Notes under the pieces: model-generated
What the model was told of the DNA's origin: nothing
Database searches by the model: none
Seen by the model: the letters and a program-made list of their open reading frames with translations, nothing else
Part shown: piece after piece, positions 27,528 through 34,765 of the stretch
How positions within the stretch are numbered: the stretch's first letter is position 1
How the letters are laid out: each line of letters begins with the position of its first letter
Origin: DATARH01 sp035550515
GTDB lineage: Bacteria; Pseudomonadota; Alphaproteobacteria; ATCC43930; CGMCC-115725
NCBI GenBank assembly: GCA_035550515.1
Contig: DASZOZ010000047.1
Span: forward strand, 30,707 to 94,706
Direction: 5' to 3'
Length of the DNA: 64,000 nt
Position numbers and translations under genes: made by a program

Positions 27528-28448
27528 ATGACGACATTCGAACCCCCGCCGTTTACGGACGGCACGGCTCGGCCCCGGGCGACTGCGGCGAACGCGGTCG
27601 CGTTCGACCTCTCCCCACCCGCCGCGGCGGGCATCGCGCGGCCGCGCGTCGCGGAGATCGGCACCCGCGTGACGGCGGCGACCGGTAAATGGTTGCAGCG
27701 CTATGGCGCGGTGGCGGCGTTTTTTCTCGCCTGGCAACTGGCGTCCCGGTTCGACCTGGTCGATTCTTCCGTCATCCCGCCGTTCACGACGGTGATCGCG
27801 GCGATTGTCGACGGTTTTGCCAGCGGCAAGCTGGTCGACAACATGTTGGTCAGCCTCGGCCGCGCCGGCGTCGCGTTCGGCATCGCCGTCGCGACGGCGA
27901 TCCCGCTGGGGCTGTTCATGGGTTCGTTCCGGCGCTTCGAGGACATCGTCGACTCGCTGCTGCAACTCTTCCGGCAGACCTCGGCGCTGGCGATCTACCC
28001 GATTTTCATCCTGCTGCTCGGTCTCGGCGAGACCTCGAAGGTGGCGATCATCGGCTGGGCCGCCTTCTTCCCGGTGCTGTTGAACACGATCTCGGGCGTC
28101 AAGCTGGTCGACCGCAAGCTGATCGAGATGGCGCGCATCTTCGGCGCGTCGCGCGCCGACATGTTCCGGCGCGTCGTGCTGCCCGCGGCGACGCCGGCGA
28201 TCTTTGTCGGTTTGCGGCTGAGCGCGACGATCTCGCTCTTGCTGCTGGTCGCGGCGGAGATGATCGGCGCCAAGCAGGGGCTGGGCTTCCTGATCATCAA
28301 CTCGCAGTACAATTTCGAGATTCCGATGATGTTCGCGGCGATCGTGCTGCTCGCCAGCATCGGCCTCGCCGTCAATTACGCACTGCTCCTCGTTCAAGGC
28401 CGGCTGTGCCGCTGGGACAACCCACGGCAAGCCGAGCGTGCGTCCTGA
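27528..28448 (+). CDS. ABC transporter permease, SsuC/TauC/NitT type
   Basis: 306 aa. About 50 hydrophilic N-terminal residues precede six membrane helices. WLQRYGAVAAFFLAWQLASRF, PPFTTVIAAIVDGFASGKL, the ALAIYPIFILLLGLGETSKVAIIG stretch and the EAA loop KLIEMARIFGASRADMFRRVVLPAATPAIFVGLR are classic for this BPD_transp_1 subfamily. I start at the ATG with GAGG upstream; the longer frame adds 78 poor-quality codons. It is followed by its binding protein and ATPase. Proximity to cys genes suggests a sulfonate or sulfate-ester substrate, though nitrate, taurine or pyrimidine precursors are transported by relatives. Confidence 0.88.
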   Translation: MTTFEPPPFTDGTARPRATAANAVAFDLSPPAAAGIARPRVAEIGTRVTAATGKWLQRYGAVAAFFLAWQLASRFDLVDSSVIPPFTTVIAAIVDGFASGKLVDNMLVSLGRAGVAFGIAVATAIPLGLFMGSFRRFEDIVDSLLQLFRQTSALAIYPIFILLLGLGETSKVAIIGWAAFFPVLLNTISGVKLVDRKLIEMARIFGASRADMFRRVVLPAATPAIFVGLRLSATISLLLLVAAEMIGAKQGLGFLIINSQYNFEIPMMFAAIVLLASIGLAVNYALLLVQGRLCRWDNPRQAERAS

Positions 28449-28476
28449 CCACATCCAACCCGTTCCGGAGGCTCGC

Positions 28477-29478
28477 ATGAAGCCGTGGATTTCAGCCTGC
28501 GCGGCAGGCTTTATCGGCATGCTGACCGCCGTTGGCGCAGGCAGCCCGACGCGCGCCGACAATGTCGTGACGATCCGTTATTTCGCCAATCGCGGCGCCG
28601 TCACCAGCTACGAGCTCGCCGACGCGCTCGGCTGGTTCAAGGACAAGGGCATCAGGCTCGAATCCGCGGGGTTCTCGGAGAGCGGTCCGGAAAATGTCGT
28701 CGCGCTCTCCGCCAATGCCATCGATGTCGCCGGCGTCGCGACCGCGCCGCTGATCAATGCGATCGCGGCCGGTGCCAAGATCGTCGGCGTGATCCCCGAT
28801 GTCGGCGTCAGCAAGACGCTCACCAGCCGGTTTTACGTGCTCGCCGACAGCCCGATCAAAACGCCGGGCGACTTGAAGGAGAGGTCGGTCGCAGTCAATA
28901 CGCTGGGCGCGCATCTCGACTACACGACCAGGGAGTATCTGCGGCAGAACCATCTGCCCGAGGATTACCTGAAGCTGATCACCGTGCCGGGGCCGCAACT
29001 CGACCAGATCCTGCGTCACAAGCAGGCCGACGTGGTGGCGGTCGGCGGCTGGCAGGCGATCTTCGCCGGGCGGATCGAGGCCGAGGGCGGTGTCCGGGTG
29101 CTGTTCACCGATTACGACGTGCTCGGCGACATCACCCTCGGCAACGACGCGATGAAGCGCGCCTTCATCGATGCCCACCCGCAGGCGGTGAAGGATTTCG
29201 TGACCCAATCGGCGCGCGCGGCGGACTGGAGCGCGGCGCACCCGGACGAGGCGCGAGGGCTGTTTGCCGACATCCTGCGAAAGCGCGGCGACAATCCCGA
29301 CCTCGCCCAGTACTGGCCGGGCTACGGGCTGCGCGAGCACGCGCTCTTCACCGACCATGACGCCCAGTTCTGGATCGACGCGCTGGCGCGCGGCGGCAGG
29401 CTCAAGCCCGGACAGTTCGCCCCCGGCGATATCCAGACCAATGCCTATAACGATCTCGCGCATCTCGCGCAGCAGTGA
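28477..29478 (+). CDS. ABC transporter substrate-binding protein, SsuA/TauA type
   Basis: 333 aa, type-II periplasmic binding protein. A signal peptide (MKPWISACAAGFIGML to SPTRA) precedes NVVTIRYFANRGAVTSYELADALGWFKDKGI. The pattern ESGPENVVALSANAIDVAGVATAPLINAI is typical of SsuA/TauA/NMT1-like proteins. GGAGG lies 5 bases before the ATG. It lies 28 bp after the permease gene and 18 bp before the ATPase gene, so the three form one operon. Ligand preference is unknown; sulfonates fit the neighbouring sulfur genes. Confidence 0.88.
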   Translation: MKPWISACAAGFIGMLTAVGAGSPTRADNVVTIRYFANRGAVTSYELADALGWFKDKGIRLESAGFSESGPENVVALSANAIDVAGVATAPLINAIAAGAKIVGVIPDVGVSKTLTSRFYVLADSPIKTPGDLKERSVAVNTLGAHLDYTTREYLRQNHLPEDYLKLITVPGPQLDQILRHKQADVVAVGGWQAIFAGRIEAEGGVRVLFTDYDVLGDITLGNDAMKRAFIDAHPQAVKDFVTQSARAADWSAAHPDEARGLFADILRKRGDNPDLAQYWPGYGLREHALFTDHDAQFWIDALARGGRLKPGQFAPGDIQTNAYNDLAHLAQQ

Positions 29479-29496
29479 TCCGGCGGGGGGACCATC

Positions 29497-30270
29497 ATGA
29501 GCGGACGGGAACACGGCAGTCGCGGCCTGGAAATCCGCGATCTGGCGAAATCCTTCCGGATCGACGGACGCATGCATTCCGTTTTCCGGCAGCTCGATCT
29601 CGACATCGAGCGCGGTGAGTTTGTCGTGATCGTCGGCGAGAGCGGCTCCGGCAAGACGACGCTCCTGCGGATCATTGCCGGTCTGGAAGCCGCCGATAGC
29701 GGTTCCGTGGCGGTCAACGGCAAGGCGGTCGAGGGGGTCGGCGCCGAGCGTGTCATGGTCTTTCAAGAACCGCGCCTGCTGCCCTGGCTGACGGTCAGAA
29801 AAAACGTGGGCTTCGGTCTCGAATTGCGCGGCCGGCCGCGCGAAGCGATCGATCGCCGGGTTGACGACGCGTTGCGGCTGGTCGGGCTCGGGACCTTCGC
29901 CGCCGCCTATCCAGGGCAATTGTCGGGGGGCATGGCCCAGCGTGTCGGGATCGCCCGCGCGCTCGTGACCGACCCCGAAATCCTGCTGCTCGACGAACCC
30001 TTGGGCGCCCTCGACGCGATGACCCGGATGCGCATGCAGCAGGAGCTGGAGCGGCTCTGGCAGGACAACGGCGCGACGATGATCATGGTGACGCACGACA
30101 TCGAGGAGGCGGTCTACCTGGCCGACAAGATCGTCGTCATGGGGACCGGCAGCGGCGGTTTCGGCGAGGTGGTGCCGGTCCCGCTGCCGCGGCCGCGCGA
30201 TCGCAGCGCCGTCCCGTTCGTCGAACTCCGCGAAACGCTGCTCCGGCGCTTTAACCTGGCCTCGCATTAG
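29497..30270 (+). CDS. ABC transporter ATP-binding protein, SsuB/TauB type
   Basis: 257 aa. Walker A GESGSGKTTLLRIIAGLE, Q-loop VFQEPRLLPWLTV, signature LSGGMAQRVGIARALV, Walker B ILLLDEPLGALDAMTR and H-loop VTHDIEEAVYLADKIVVM are all intact. QEPRLLPW is typical of the SsuB/TauB/NrtD group. It energises the permease encoded two genes upstream. The C-terminal tail after the H-loop is short, without a regulatory domain. Confidence 0.9.
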   Translation: MSGREHGSRGLEIRDLAKSFRIDGRMHSVFRQLDLDIERGEFVVIVGESGSGKTTLLRIIAGLEAADSGSVAVNGKAVEGVGAERVMVFQEPRLLPWLTVRKNVGFGLELRGRPREAIDRRVDDALRLVGLGTFAAAYPGQLSGGMAQRVGIARALVTDPEILLLDEPLGALDAMTRMRMQQELERLWQDNGATMIMVTHDIEEAVYLADKIVVMGTGSGGFGEVVPVPLPRPRDRSAVPFVELRETLLRRFNLASH

Positions 30271-30300
30271 CGCGCTCGGACGGCGCGGCGTTGCGGCGAA

Positions 30301-30316
30301 TACGTAGTCTTACGTA
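30301..30316 (+). promoter_or_regulatory. FixJ-type tandem TACGTA element (variant spacing)
   Basis: TACGTAGTCTTACGTA lies 88 bp upstream of a small plus-strand gene. The first half, TACGTAGT, is identical to the start of the two 32-bp elements at 37512 and 43999, but the second TACGTA is 10 bp rather than 14 bp downstream. It may be a weaker site for the same response regulator. Confidence 0.4.
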
Positions 30317-30404
30317 GAGACAGCAGAGAGCAAAGGCGCTTAGCTCGCAGCCGACAAAGCGCGCCGTCGATGAACCGGGCCGGCGCGCATCTGGGAGCGG
30401 CAGG

Positions 30405-30749
30405 ATGGCCCGATCTCACGCAGCCGACGACTTTGACGCGATCCGTCGCCGCTTGGGGCAGTTGCGGACGGAAGGCGCCGGGGCGCCGGTCGTCGAGCGC
30501 GACGACGACCCGCCGCGGGGTCCAAGGCCGTACCATGTGAGAAGCCACGGCGATCATTCGGCGCGCCGATGGGGCTCGTCCGAGCCGGGTTCCAAACCCG
30601 GCGGTCTGTCGCCGCCGATGACCCTTCGAACCGCGTGCCGGTTGGCCGGGTGCGATGGCGCCGGCCGGCGTTGCGCCAATTGCCGCCTGGCGGCTCGCTG
30701 CTTTGACGACTCGCGGTGGCTGGTCGGCGGACATGACCGGCTGCCTTGA
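30405..30749 (+). CDS. small hypothetical protein with cysteine-rich tail
   Basis: 114 aa, with GGAG 8 bases before the ATG. The N-terminus MARSHAADDFDAIRRRLGQL resembles a short helical lead found in small rhizobial proteins. The C-terminal third, CRLAGCDGAGRRCANCRLAARC, has five Cys in paired spacing that could bind metal. The middle is low complexity. It follows a FixJ-type element and precedes another small gene. I do not recognise a family; it could be spurious. Confidence 0.4.
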   Translation: MARSHAADDFDAIRRRLGQLRTEGAGAPVVERDDDPPRGPRPYHVRSHGDHSARRWGSSEPGSKPGGLSPPMTLRTACRLAGCDGAGRRCANCRLAARCFDDSRWLVGGHDRLP

Positions 30750-30767
30750 GGCGTAGCGGTTTGAAGT

Positions 30768-31088
30768 GTGGTCTGGACGATTCACATCCTCAAAAACAAC
30801 AGGCGGTTTGTGCATGTTGTGGACGAACTGCACGCCGCGCTTGCCGTTTCGTGCATTTTCCTTCGCAGCGGGGTCGTGGTCGAGGAAATCGAAGGCCCGG
30901 CGGGCGAGCGGGTCGGCTGTGAAGTGATCCAGGAATTCGATCGGCCCGTTCGATCGGCGGCTTCCGCAAGACTTGGCGCCGTTCGGCGCTTCTTTTGGAG
31001 CATCGCGCATCGGCAAAGCGATCGATGCTGCGCGTCGCCGCGAACGCATCGACCGGGCAGGTCCGCCTCCGGTTCGCGTGATCGATAA
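30768..31088 (+). CDS. small hypothetical protein
   Basis: 106 aa from a GTG start. Residues 1-60 (WTIHILKNNRRFVHVVDELH, then HAALAVSCIFLRSGVVVEEI and EGPAGERVGCEVIQEFD) have regular alternation and look like a compact beta-alpha protein; the last 45 residues are basic and low in information. There is no clear ribosome site. It lies between the Cys-tail gene and a receiver protein preceded by a FixK box. The antisense frame looks worse. Function unknown. Confidence 0.42.
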   Translation: MVWTIHILKNNRRFVHVVDELHAALAVSCIFLRSGVVVEEIEGPAGERVGCEVIQEFDRPVRSAASARLGAVRRFFWSIAHRQSDRCCASPRTHRPGRSASGSRDR

Positions 31089-31121
31089 CGACAGTCAGCG
31101 ATGGCGCGCCGTCGCCACGAT

Positions 31122-31135
31122 TTGAGACAAATCAA
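31122..31135 (+). promoter_or_regulatory. FixK/Fnr box
   Basis: TTGAGACAAATCAA is a perfect TTGA-N6-TCAA palindrome, 65 bp before the receiver-domain gene. Crp/Fnr-family FixK proteins recognise this pattern, and a FixK-like gene lies 12 kb away in this window. Confidence 0.7.
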
Positions 31136-31200
31136 TGTCGCCGAAGGTTAATTAGGCGCGAAGTAGAACCTTGGGGTGGAACGCTTCGGGCTGGGCGGCG

Positions 31201-31569
31201 ATGACCAGGCGCGCAATGACGGTCTACGTGATCGATGACGACGAGGCCGTCAGAAACTCGATCTGCCTTGTGCTTGAATTGCATGGTTTTTCCGCCCGTC
31301 CTTTTGCGTCGGGCGAGGAATTTTTGCAGGTCCCCCGGCCGGACGGCGACAGCTGTCTGGTAATCGACATGACGATGCCGGGTCTGACCGGCCTCCAGGT
31401 TATCGAGCGGCTGCGGCGCGAGGGGAGTTCCGTGCCGGCGATCCTGATGACCGGCGATGTCAGGGAACGGATGCTGGCCGTCGCGGCGCGGGCGGAAGTC
31501 GCGTTGCTGGAAAAGCCTTTTCGACCCGGCGAATTGATCGATCGGGTTCATCACGCGCTCCACCGGTGA
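31201..31569 (+). CDS. single-domain response regulator (FixJ-type receiver)
   Basis: 122 aa containing only a CheY-like receiver. IDDDEAV supplies the acidic pocket (D12-D14), D56 in VIDMTMPGLTGLQ is the phosphorylation site, T84 (ILMTGD) and K105 (LLEKPFRPGELI) complete the active site. The sequence is FixJ-like but there is no DNA-binding domain, and the stop follows directly after the last helix. Such proteins act by protein contact or as phosphate sinks for a kinase. A FixK box upstream suggests low-oxygen induction, so it could feed back on FixL. The start could instead be the ATG at 31216 (MTVYVIDDD). Confidence 0.85.
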   Translation: MTRRAMTVYVIDDDEAVRNSICLVLELHGFSARPFASGEEFLQVPRPDGDSCLVIDMTMPGLTGLQVIERLRREGSSVPAILMTGDVRERMLAVAARAEVALLEKPFRPGELIDRVHHALHR

Positions 31570-31581
31570 CGCCGGCGAAAA

Positions 31582-31595
31582 TTGACCTAAATCAG
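31582..31595 (+). promoter_or_regulatory. FixK/Fnr box, one mismatch
   Basis: TTGACCTAAATCAG matches TTGA-N6-TCAA except for the last base. It lies 35 bp before the start of a 66-aa gene and 12 bp after the receiver gene stop. Confidence 0.5.
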
Positions 31596-31630
31596 TGCCG
31601 CGTCGCCGTGTTCCCTGCATGGTCTGTCGC

Positions 31631-31831
31631 ATGGATCGCATCGAGCTGTTGAGAGCCAGAATTATCCTCTACCGCCGATACCTCAGCGAAGGCGTGGACG
31701 GTGATATGGCGCGCGCTTACCTATGGCTGATCCGCAAGGACGAAATCGAGCTCGCGGCGATTGCCAAGAGCCGGGAAAACAAGCCGCAAACGCAGACGGA
31801 AACCGCTCTGGATAAACCGCGAGGCGATTGA
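31631..31831 (+). CDS. small conserved-looking hypothetical protein
   Basis: 66 aa. The core MDRIELLRARIILYRRYLSE, then VDGDMARAYLWLIRKDEIEL, is amphipathic helical with a charged Gln/Thr/Glu-rich tail. This layout is common among short rhizobial stress-regulon proteins, but I cannot name a family. I prefer the ATG at 31631; the frame is open 12 codons further upstream but there it crosses the FixK-type box. Likely low-oxygen induced, by position. Confidence 0.55.
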   Translation: MDRIELLRARIILYRRYLSEGVDGDMARAYLWLIRKDEIELAAIAKSRENKPQTQTETALDKPRGD

Positions 31832-31884
31832 CGGAGCGGTGGCTTGCAGTCGGCAGGTTTGCGACTGAAGCCGTTACGGCGGCG

Positions 31885-32715
31885 CTAGGTGCCGCGTTCC
31901 CAAGCCTGATGCTCCTGGCGCGCGGCCTCGCGCGCGGCCCGGACGCGCGGGCTCTGCAGATAATCGCGCGCCCAGGGATCGCCGTCGCCCATCAGCTCCT
32001 GCGGCGTGCCGACCCGCAGCTTCTTGTCGACGATCACCGCGACCCGGTCGCAGATGGCGAACACGGTTTCGAGGTCGTGCGTGACGAGAAACACCGTGAG
32101 GCCGAGACCGGTCTGCAGATCCTTGATCAGGCGGTCGAACGCGTCGGCGGCCAGCGGGTCGAGGCCGGAGGTGGGCTCGTCGAGGAACAACAGCTCGGGA
32201 TCGAGGATGAGCGCACGTGCGAGTGCGGCGCGCTTACGCATCCCGCCTGACAGTTGCGCGGGATATTTTGTTGCGGCATCGGCGGGCAAGCCGACCAGCC
32301 CCAGCTTTGACGCGATGATGCCGTCCATCAGTTCCGGCGCCATGCCGAGACTTTCCCGCAGCGGAACCGCGAGGTTCTCCGACACCGTCAGCGAGCTGAA
32401 CAGCGCCCCGTCCTGGAACAGCACGCCCCAGCGCCGTTCGAGCGCGATGCGCTCATCCTCGCCGAGGGCGAAGACGTTCCGGCCAAACACCTCGACGCTG
32501 CCCGATGCCGGCTTGTTGAGCCCGATGATCGTGCGCAGCAGGACCGACTTGCCGCTGCCCGAGCCGCCCACGACCCCCATCACCTCGCCCGCCATGACGT
32601 CGAGGTCGATGCCGTCATGGACGGTCTGCGCGCCAAACCGGTTGACCAGGCCGCGCACGCGGATGATGGGCCGGCCGGACATGTCGGCGGACGGATCGTT
32701 TGCAGCAGGGGTCAT
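31885..32715 (-). CDS. MlaF/Ttg2A-like ABC transporter ATP-binding protein
   Basis: 276 aa. Walker A is VGGSGSGKSVLLRTIIGLN, Q-loop VLFQDGALFSSLTVSENLAVPL, signature LSGGMRKRAALARALILDPELLFLDEPTSGLDPLAAD and H-loop VTHDLETVFAICDRV. The FQDGALFSSLTV and ISGLDP-type segments are typical of the Mla/Mce phospholipid-transport ATPases. GGAGG precedes the ATG by 6 bases. No MlaE permease or MlaD/MCE protein is next to it: the neighbours are ftsH and small genes. It may serve a permease encoded elsewhere, or act with the permease-only protein at 42.2 kb, which is speculation. Confidence 0.82.
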   Translation of the reverse strand: MTPAANDPSADMSGRPIIRVRGLVNRFGAQTVHDGIDLDVMAGEVMGVVGGSGSGKSVLLRTIIGLNKPASGSVEVFGRNVFALGEDERIALERRWGVLFQDGALFSSLTVSENLAVPLRESLGMAPELMDGIIASKLGLVGLPADAATKYPAQLSGGMRKRAALARALILDPELLFLDEPTSGLDPLAADAFDRLIKDLQTGLGLTVFLVTHDLETVFAICDRVAVIVDKKLRVGTPQELMGDGDPWARDYLQSPRVRAAREAARQEHQAWERGT

Positions 32716-32737
32716 GGTCGACCTCCGATGATTGCGA

Positions 32738-34570
32738 TCAGGCGGCGGCGGAGTCGGGCACTGACCCGCCGCCGGCTGATTTCGTTTTGCGGCCGTTCAG
32801 CAATCGCTTCAGATCGGCGGCCGACAGCGTCTCTTTTTCCAGCAGCAGCCTGGCGCCCTTCTCCAGCACGTCGCGGCGTTTTTCCAGCTCGGCGAACGCG
32901 CGGTCCGCGGCCTCGGAGACCATCTCGCGCACCGCGCAATCGATCTCGCGCGCGGTCTGCTCGGCATAGCTGCGGTCGAACCAGCCGCCGGGCTGCTGCC
33001 CGCCCGGGAGGAATTGCTGGCGGATGCGGTCGTAGGCGACATCGCCGAGGGTCGGCACCATGCCGTATTGCGCGGCCGCGCTGCGCGCGATGTCCGTGGC
33101 CTTGGCGAGGTCGTCCGCGGCGCCGGTCGAGACCTTGCCGAAGATCAGCCGTTCGGCCGCACGTCCGCCGAGCAGCACCGCCATCTTGTTCCGCAGCTCG
33201 TCCTCGGTCATCAGAAAGCGATCCTCGATGGGGCGCTGGATGGTGTAGCCCAGCGCGCCGATGCCGCGCGGGATGATCGAAATCTTCTGTACCGGGTCGC
33301 TGCCCGGGAGCACCGAGGCGACCAGGGCATGGCCCATCTCGTGGTGGGCGACAATCTCGCGCTCCTTGGGCGAGAGGATGCGGTTCTTCTTTTCGAGGCC
33401 GGCGATGATCCGCTCGATCGCCGCGACAAAATCGGCCGCGACGACGTTTTCGGCATTGCGCCGGGTGGCGAGCAGCGCCGCCTCGTTGACGAGCGTCGCG
33501 AGGTCGGCGCCGGTGAAACCGGGGGTCAGCGCCGCGATCTCCTCGGCCGAGACGCCGGGGGCAAGGCGGATCTTCTTCAGGTAGATGTCGAGGATCTGGA
33601 CGCGCCCGGTCTTGTCCGGCCGGTCGACCAGCACCTGGCGGTCGAACCGGCCCGCCCGGAGCAGCGCCGGGTCGAGGATTTCCGGGCGGTTCGTCGCACC
33701 GAGCAGCACCAAGCCGACCGACGGATCGAAACCATCCATCTCCGACAGCAGCTGGTTAAGCGTCTGTTCCTTCTCGTCGTTGCCGCCCAGATGCGACGGG
33801 CCTCCGCGCGCGTGACCGAGCGCGTCGAGTTCGTCGATGAAGATGATCGCGGGGGCTTTCTCGCGGCCCTGGGCAAACAGGTCGCGCACTCGCGCCGCGC
33901 CGACGCCGACGTAAAGCTCGACAAATTCCGACCCATTGATCGAGAGGAACGGGACACCGGCTTCGCCGGCCACTGCGCGCGCCAGCAGGGTCTTGCCGGT
34001 GCCGGGCGGCCCCACCAGCAGCACGCCTTTCGGGATATGGGCGCCGAGCCGGCCATAGCTTTTGGGGTCTTTGAGGAAGGCGACGATTTCCTTCAGCTCC
34101 TCCTTGGCCTCGTCGACACCCGCGACGTCGCCGAAGGTGACCTTGGTCTCGGTCTCGGCAAAGACCTTGGCCTTGCTTTGGGTCATCGCCCCCGCCGGAC
34201 CCATCGCGCCGCCCATGCCGCCGCGCATGAACAGGAAAGGGACAAGCATGAGCATCGGCAGCCACAGCAGCCAGCTAAAGCCGCCGCTGGTCTGCGGATA
34301 GCCGGTGACCTCGACGCCGTGCGCGGCGAACTGCGCCGCGAGGTCGTTGGCGACGCGGGTCGTCGCGATCGCGCCGCCGTCCTTCAGCGTGGCCTGGATG
34401 TCGTCGCCGGTAACGGTGGCCGATTTGATCCGGCTGTCCGCGAGATCCTGTTCGAAGACGCTGTACGACACGCGTTGCGGCCCGGTGCTGCTGCCCAGCC
34501 AGAATGAGAAGGCGATCATGGCCAGGAAAAGCCCGCCGCAGACCAGCACAATGGGCGGCAAACGCTTCAT
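32738..34570 (-). CDS. ftsH: ATP-dependent zinc metalloprotease FtsH
   Basis: 610 aa, slightly shorter than housekeeping FtsH. There are two N-terminal membrane helices (~7-26 and ~100-115) around a short periplasmic domain. The AAA domain has Walker A GPPGTGKT (187-194), pore loop FVELYVG (216-222), Walker B IIFIDELDALG and second-region-of-homology ATNRPEILDPALLRAGRFDR. The zinc site is HHEMGH (H410, E411, H414) with an Asp in TGAADDLAKAT. I start at the ATG preceded by GAGGG; the frame extends 57 codons further without membrane-like features. A perfect FixK box 69 bp upstream suggests a low-oxygen paralogue for membrane-protein quality control. Confidence 0.92.
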   Translation of the reverse strand: MKRLPPIVLVCGGLFLAMIAFSFWLGSSTGPQRVSYSVFEQDLADSRIKSATVTGDDIQATLKDGGAIATTRVANDLAAQFAAHGVEVTGYPQTSGGFSWLLWLPMLMLVPFLFMRGGMGGAMGPAGAMTQSKAKVFAETETKVTFGDVAGVDEAKEELKEIVAFLKDPKSYGRLGAHIPKGVLLVGPPGTGKTLLARAVAGEAGVPFLSINGSEFVELYVGVGAARVRDLFAQGREKAPAIIFIDELDALGHARGGPSHLGGNDEKEQTLNQLLSEMDGFDPSVGLVLLGATNRPEILDPALLRAGRFDRQVLVDRPDKTGRVQILDIYLKKIRLAPGVSAEEIAALTPGFTGADLATLVNEAALLATRRNAENVVAADFVAAIERIIAGLEKKNRILSPKEREIVAHHEMGHALVASVLPGSDPVQKISIIPRGIGALGYTIQRPIEDRFLMTEDELRNKMAVLLGGRAAERLIFGKVSTGAADDLAKATDIARSAAAQYGMVPTLGDVAYDRIRQQFLPGGQQPGGWFDRSYAEQTAREIDCAVREMVSEAADRAFAELEKRRDVLEKGARLLLEKETLSAADLKRLLNGRKTKSAGGGSVPDSAAA

Positions 34571-34639
34571 CGAAATTCCCTCGACCGCGGGCCCGAACGG
34601 GCGTTGTGGTGAGGCTAGCAAGATAACGGCAGCAACGCA

Positions 34640-34653
34640 TTGAGTTGGATCAA
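34640..34653 (-). promoter_or_regulatory. FixK/Fnr box of ftsH
   Basis: TTGAGTTGGATCAA, perfect TTGA-N6-TCAA, 69 bp upstream of the ftsH start codon. Spacing matches that of the boxes before the two Usp genes. Confidence 0.7.
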
Positions 34654-34712
34654 AGGTCCTGCGATGTCGTCTCGCGACCGGCGGCCGCCCGAAGTAGGCT
34701 CTAATCCGGGGT

Positions 34713-34747
34713 ATCGTCATGCCCGGACTTGATCCGGCCATGACGAT
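34713..34747. repeat. REP-like palindrome / possible terminator
   Basis: Arms ATCGTCATGCCCGGA and TCCGGCCATGACGAT pair over 15 bp with one mismatch around a 5-base CTTGA loop. It lies just past the acetyltransferase-gene stop and before the ftsH promoter. Short CGTCATGsCCGG palindromes of this kind recur in alphaproteobacterial intergenic DNA. With no T run it is more likely a REP element than a simple terminator, although it could still end transcription. Confidence 0.6.
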
Positions 34748-34765
34748 GGATTTTCTGGATGAGCA

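Noticed and set aside
28492..30267. 591-codon minus-strand open frame
   Set aside because: Antisense of the SsuA/SsuB-type genes, which carry proper signal and ATPase motifs.
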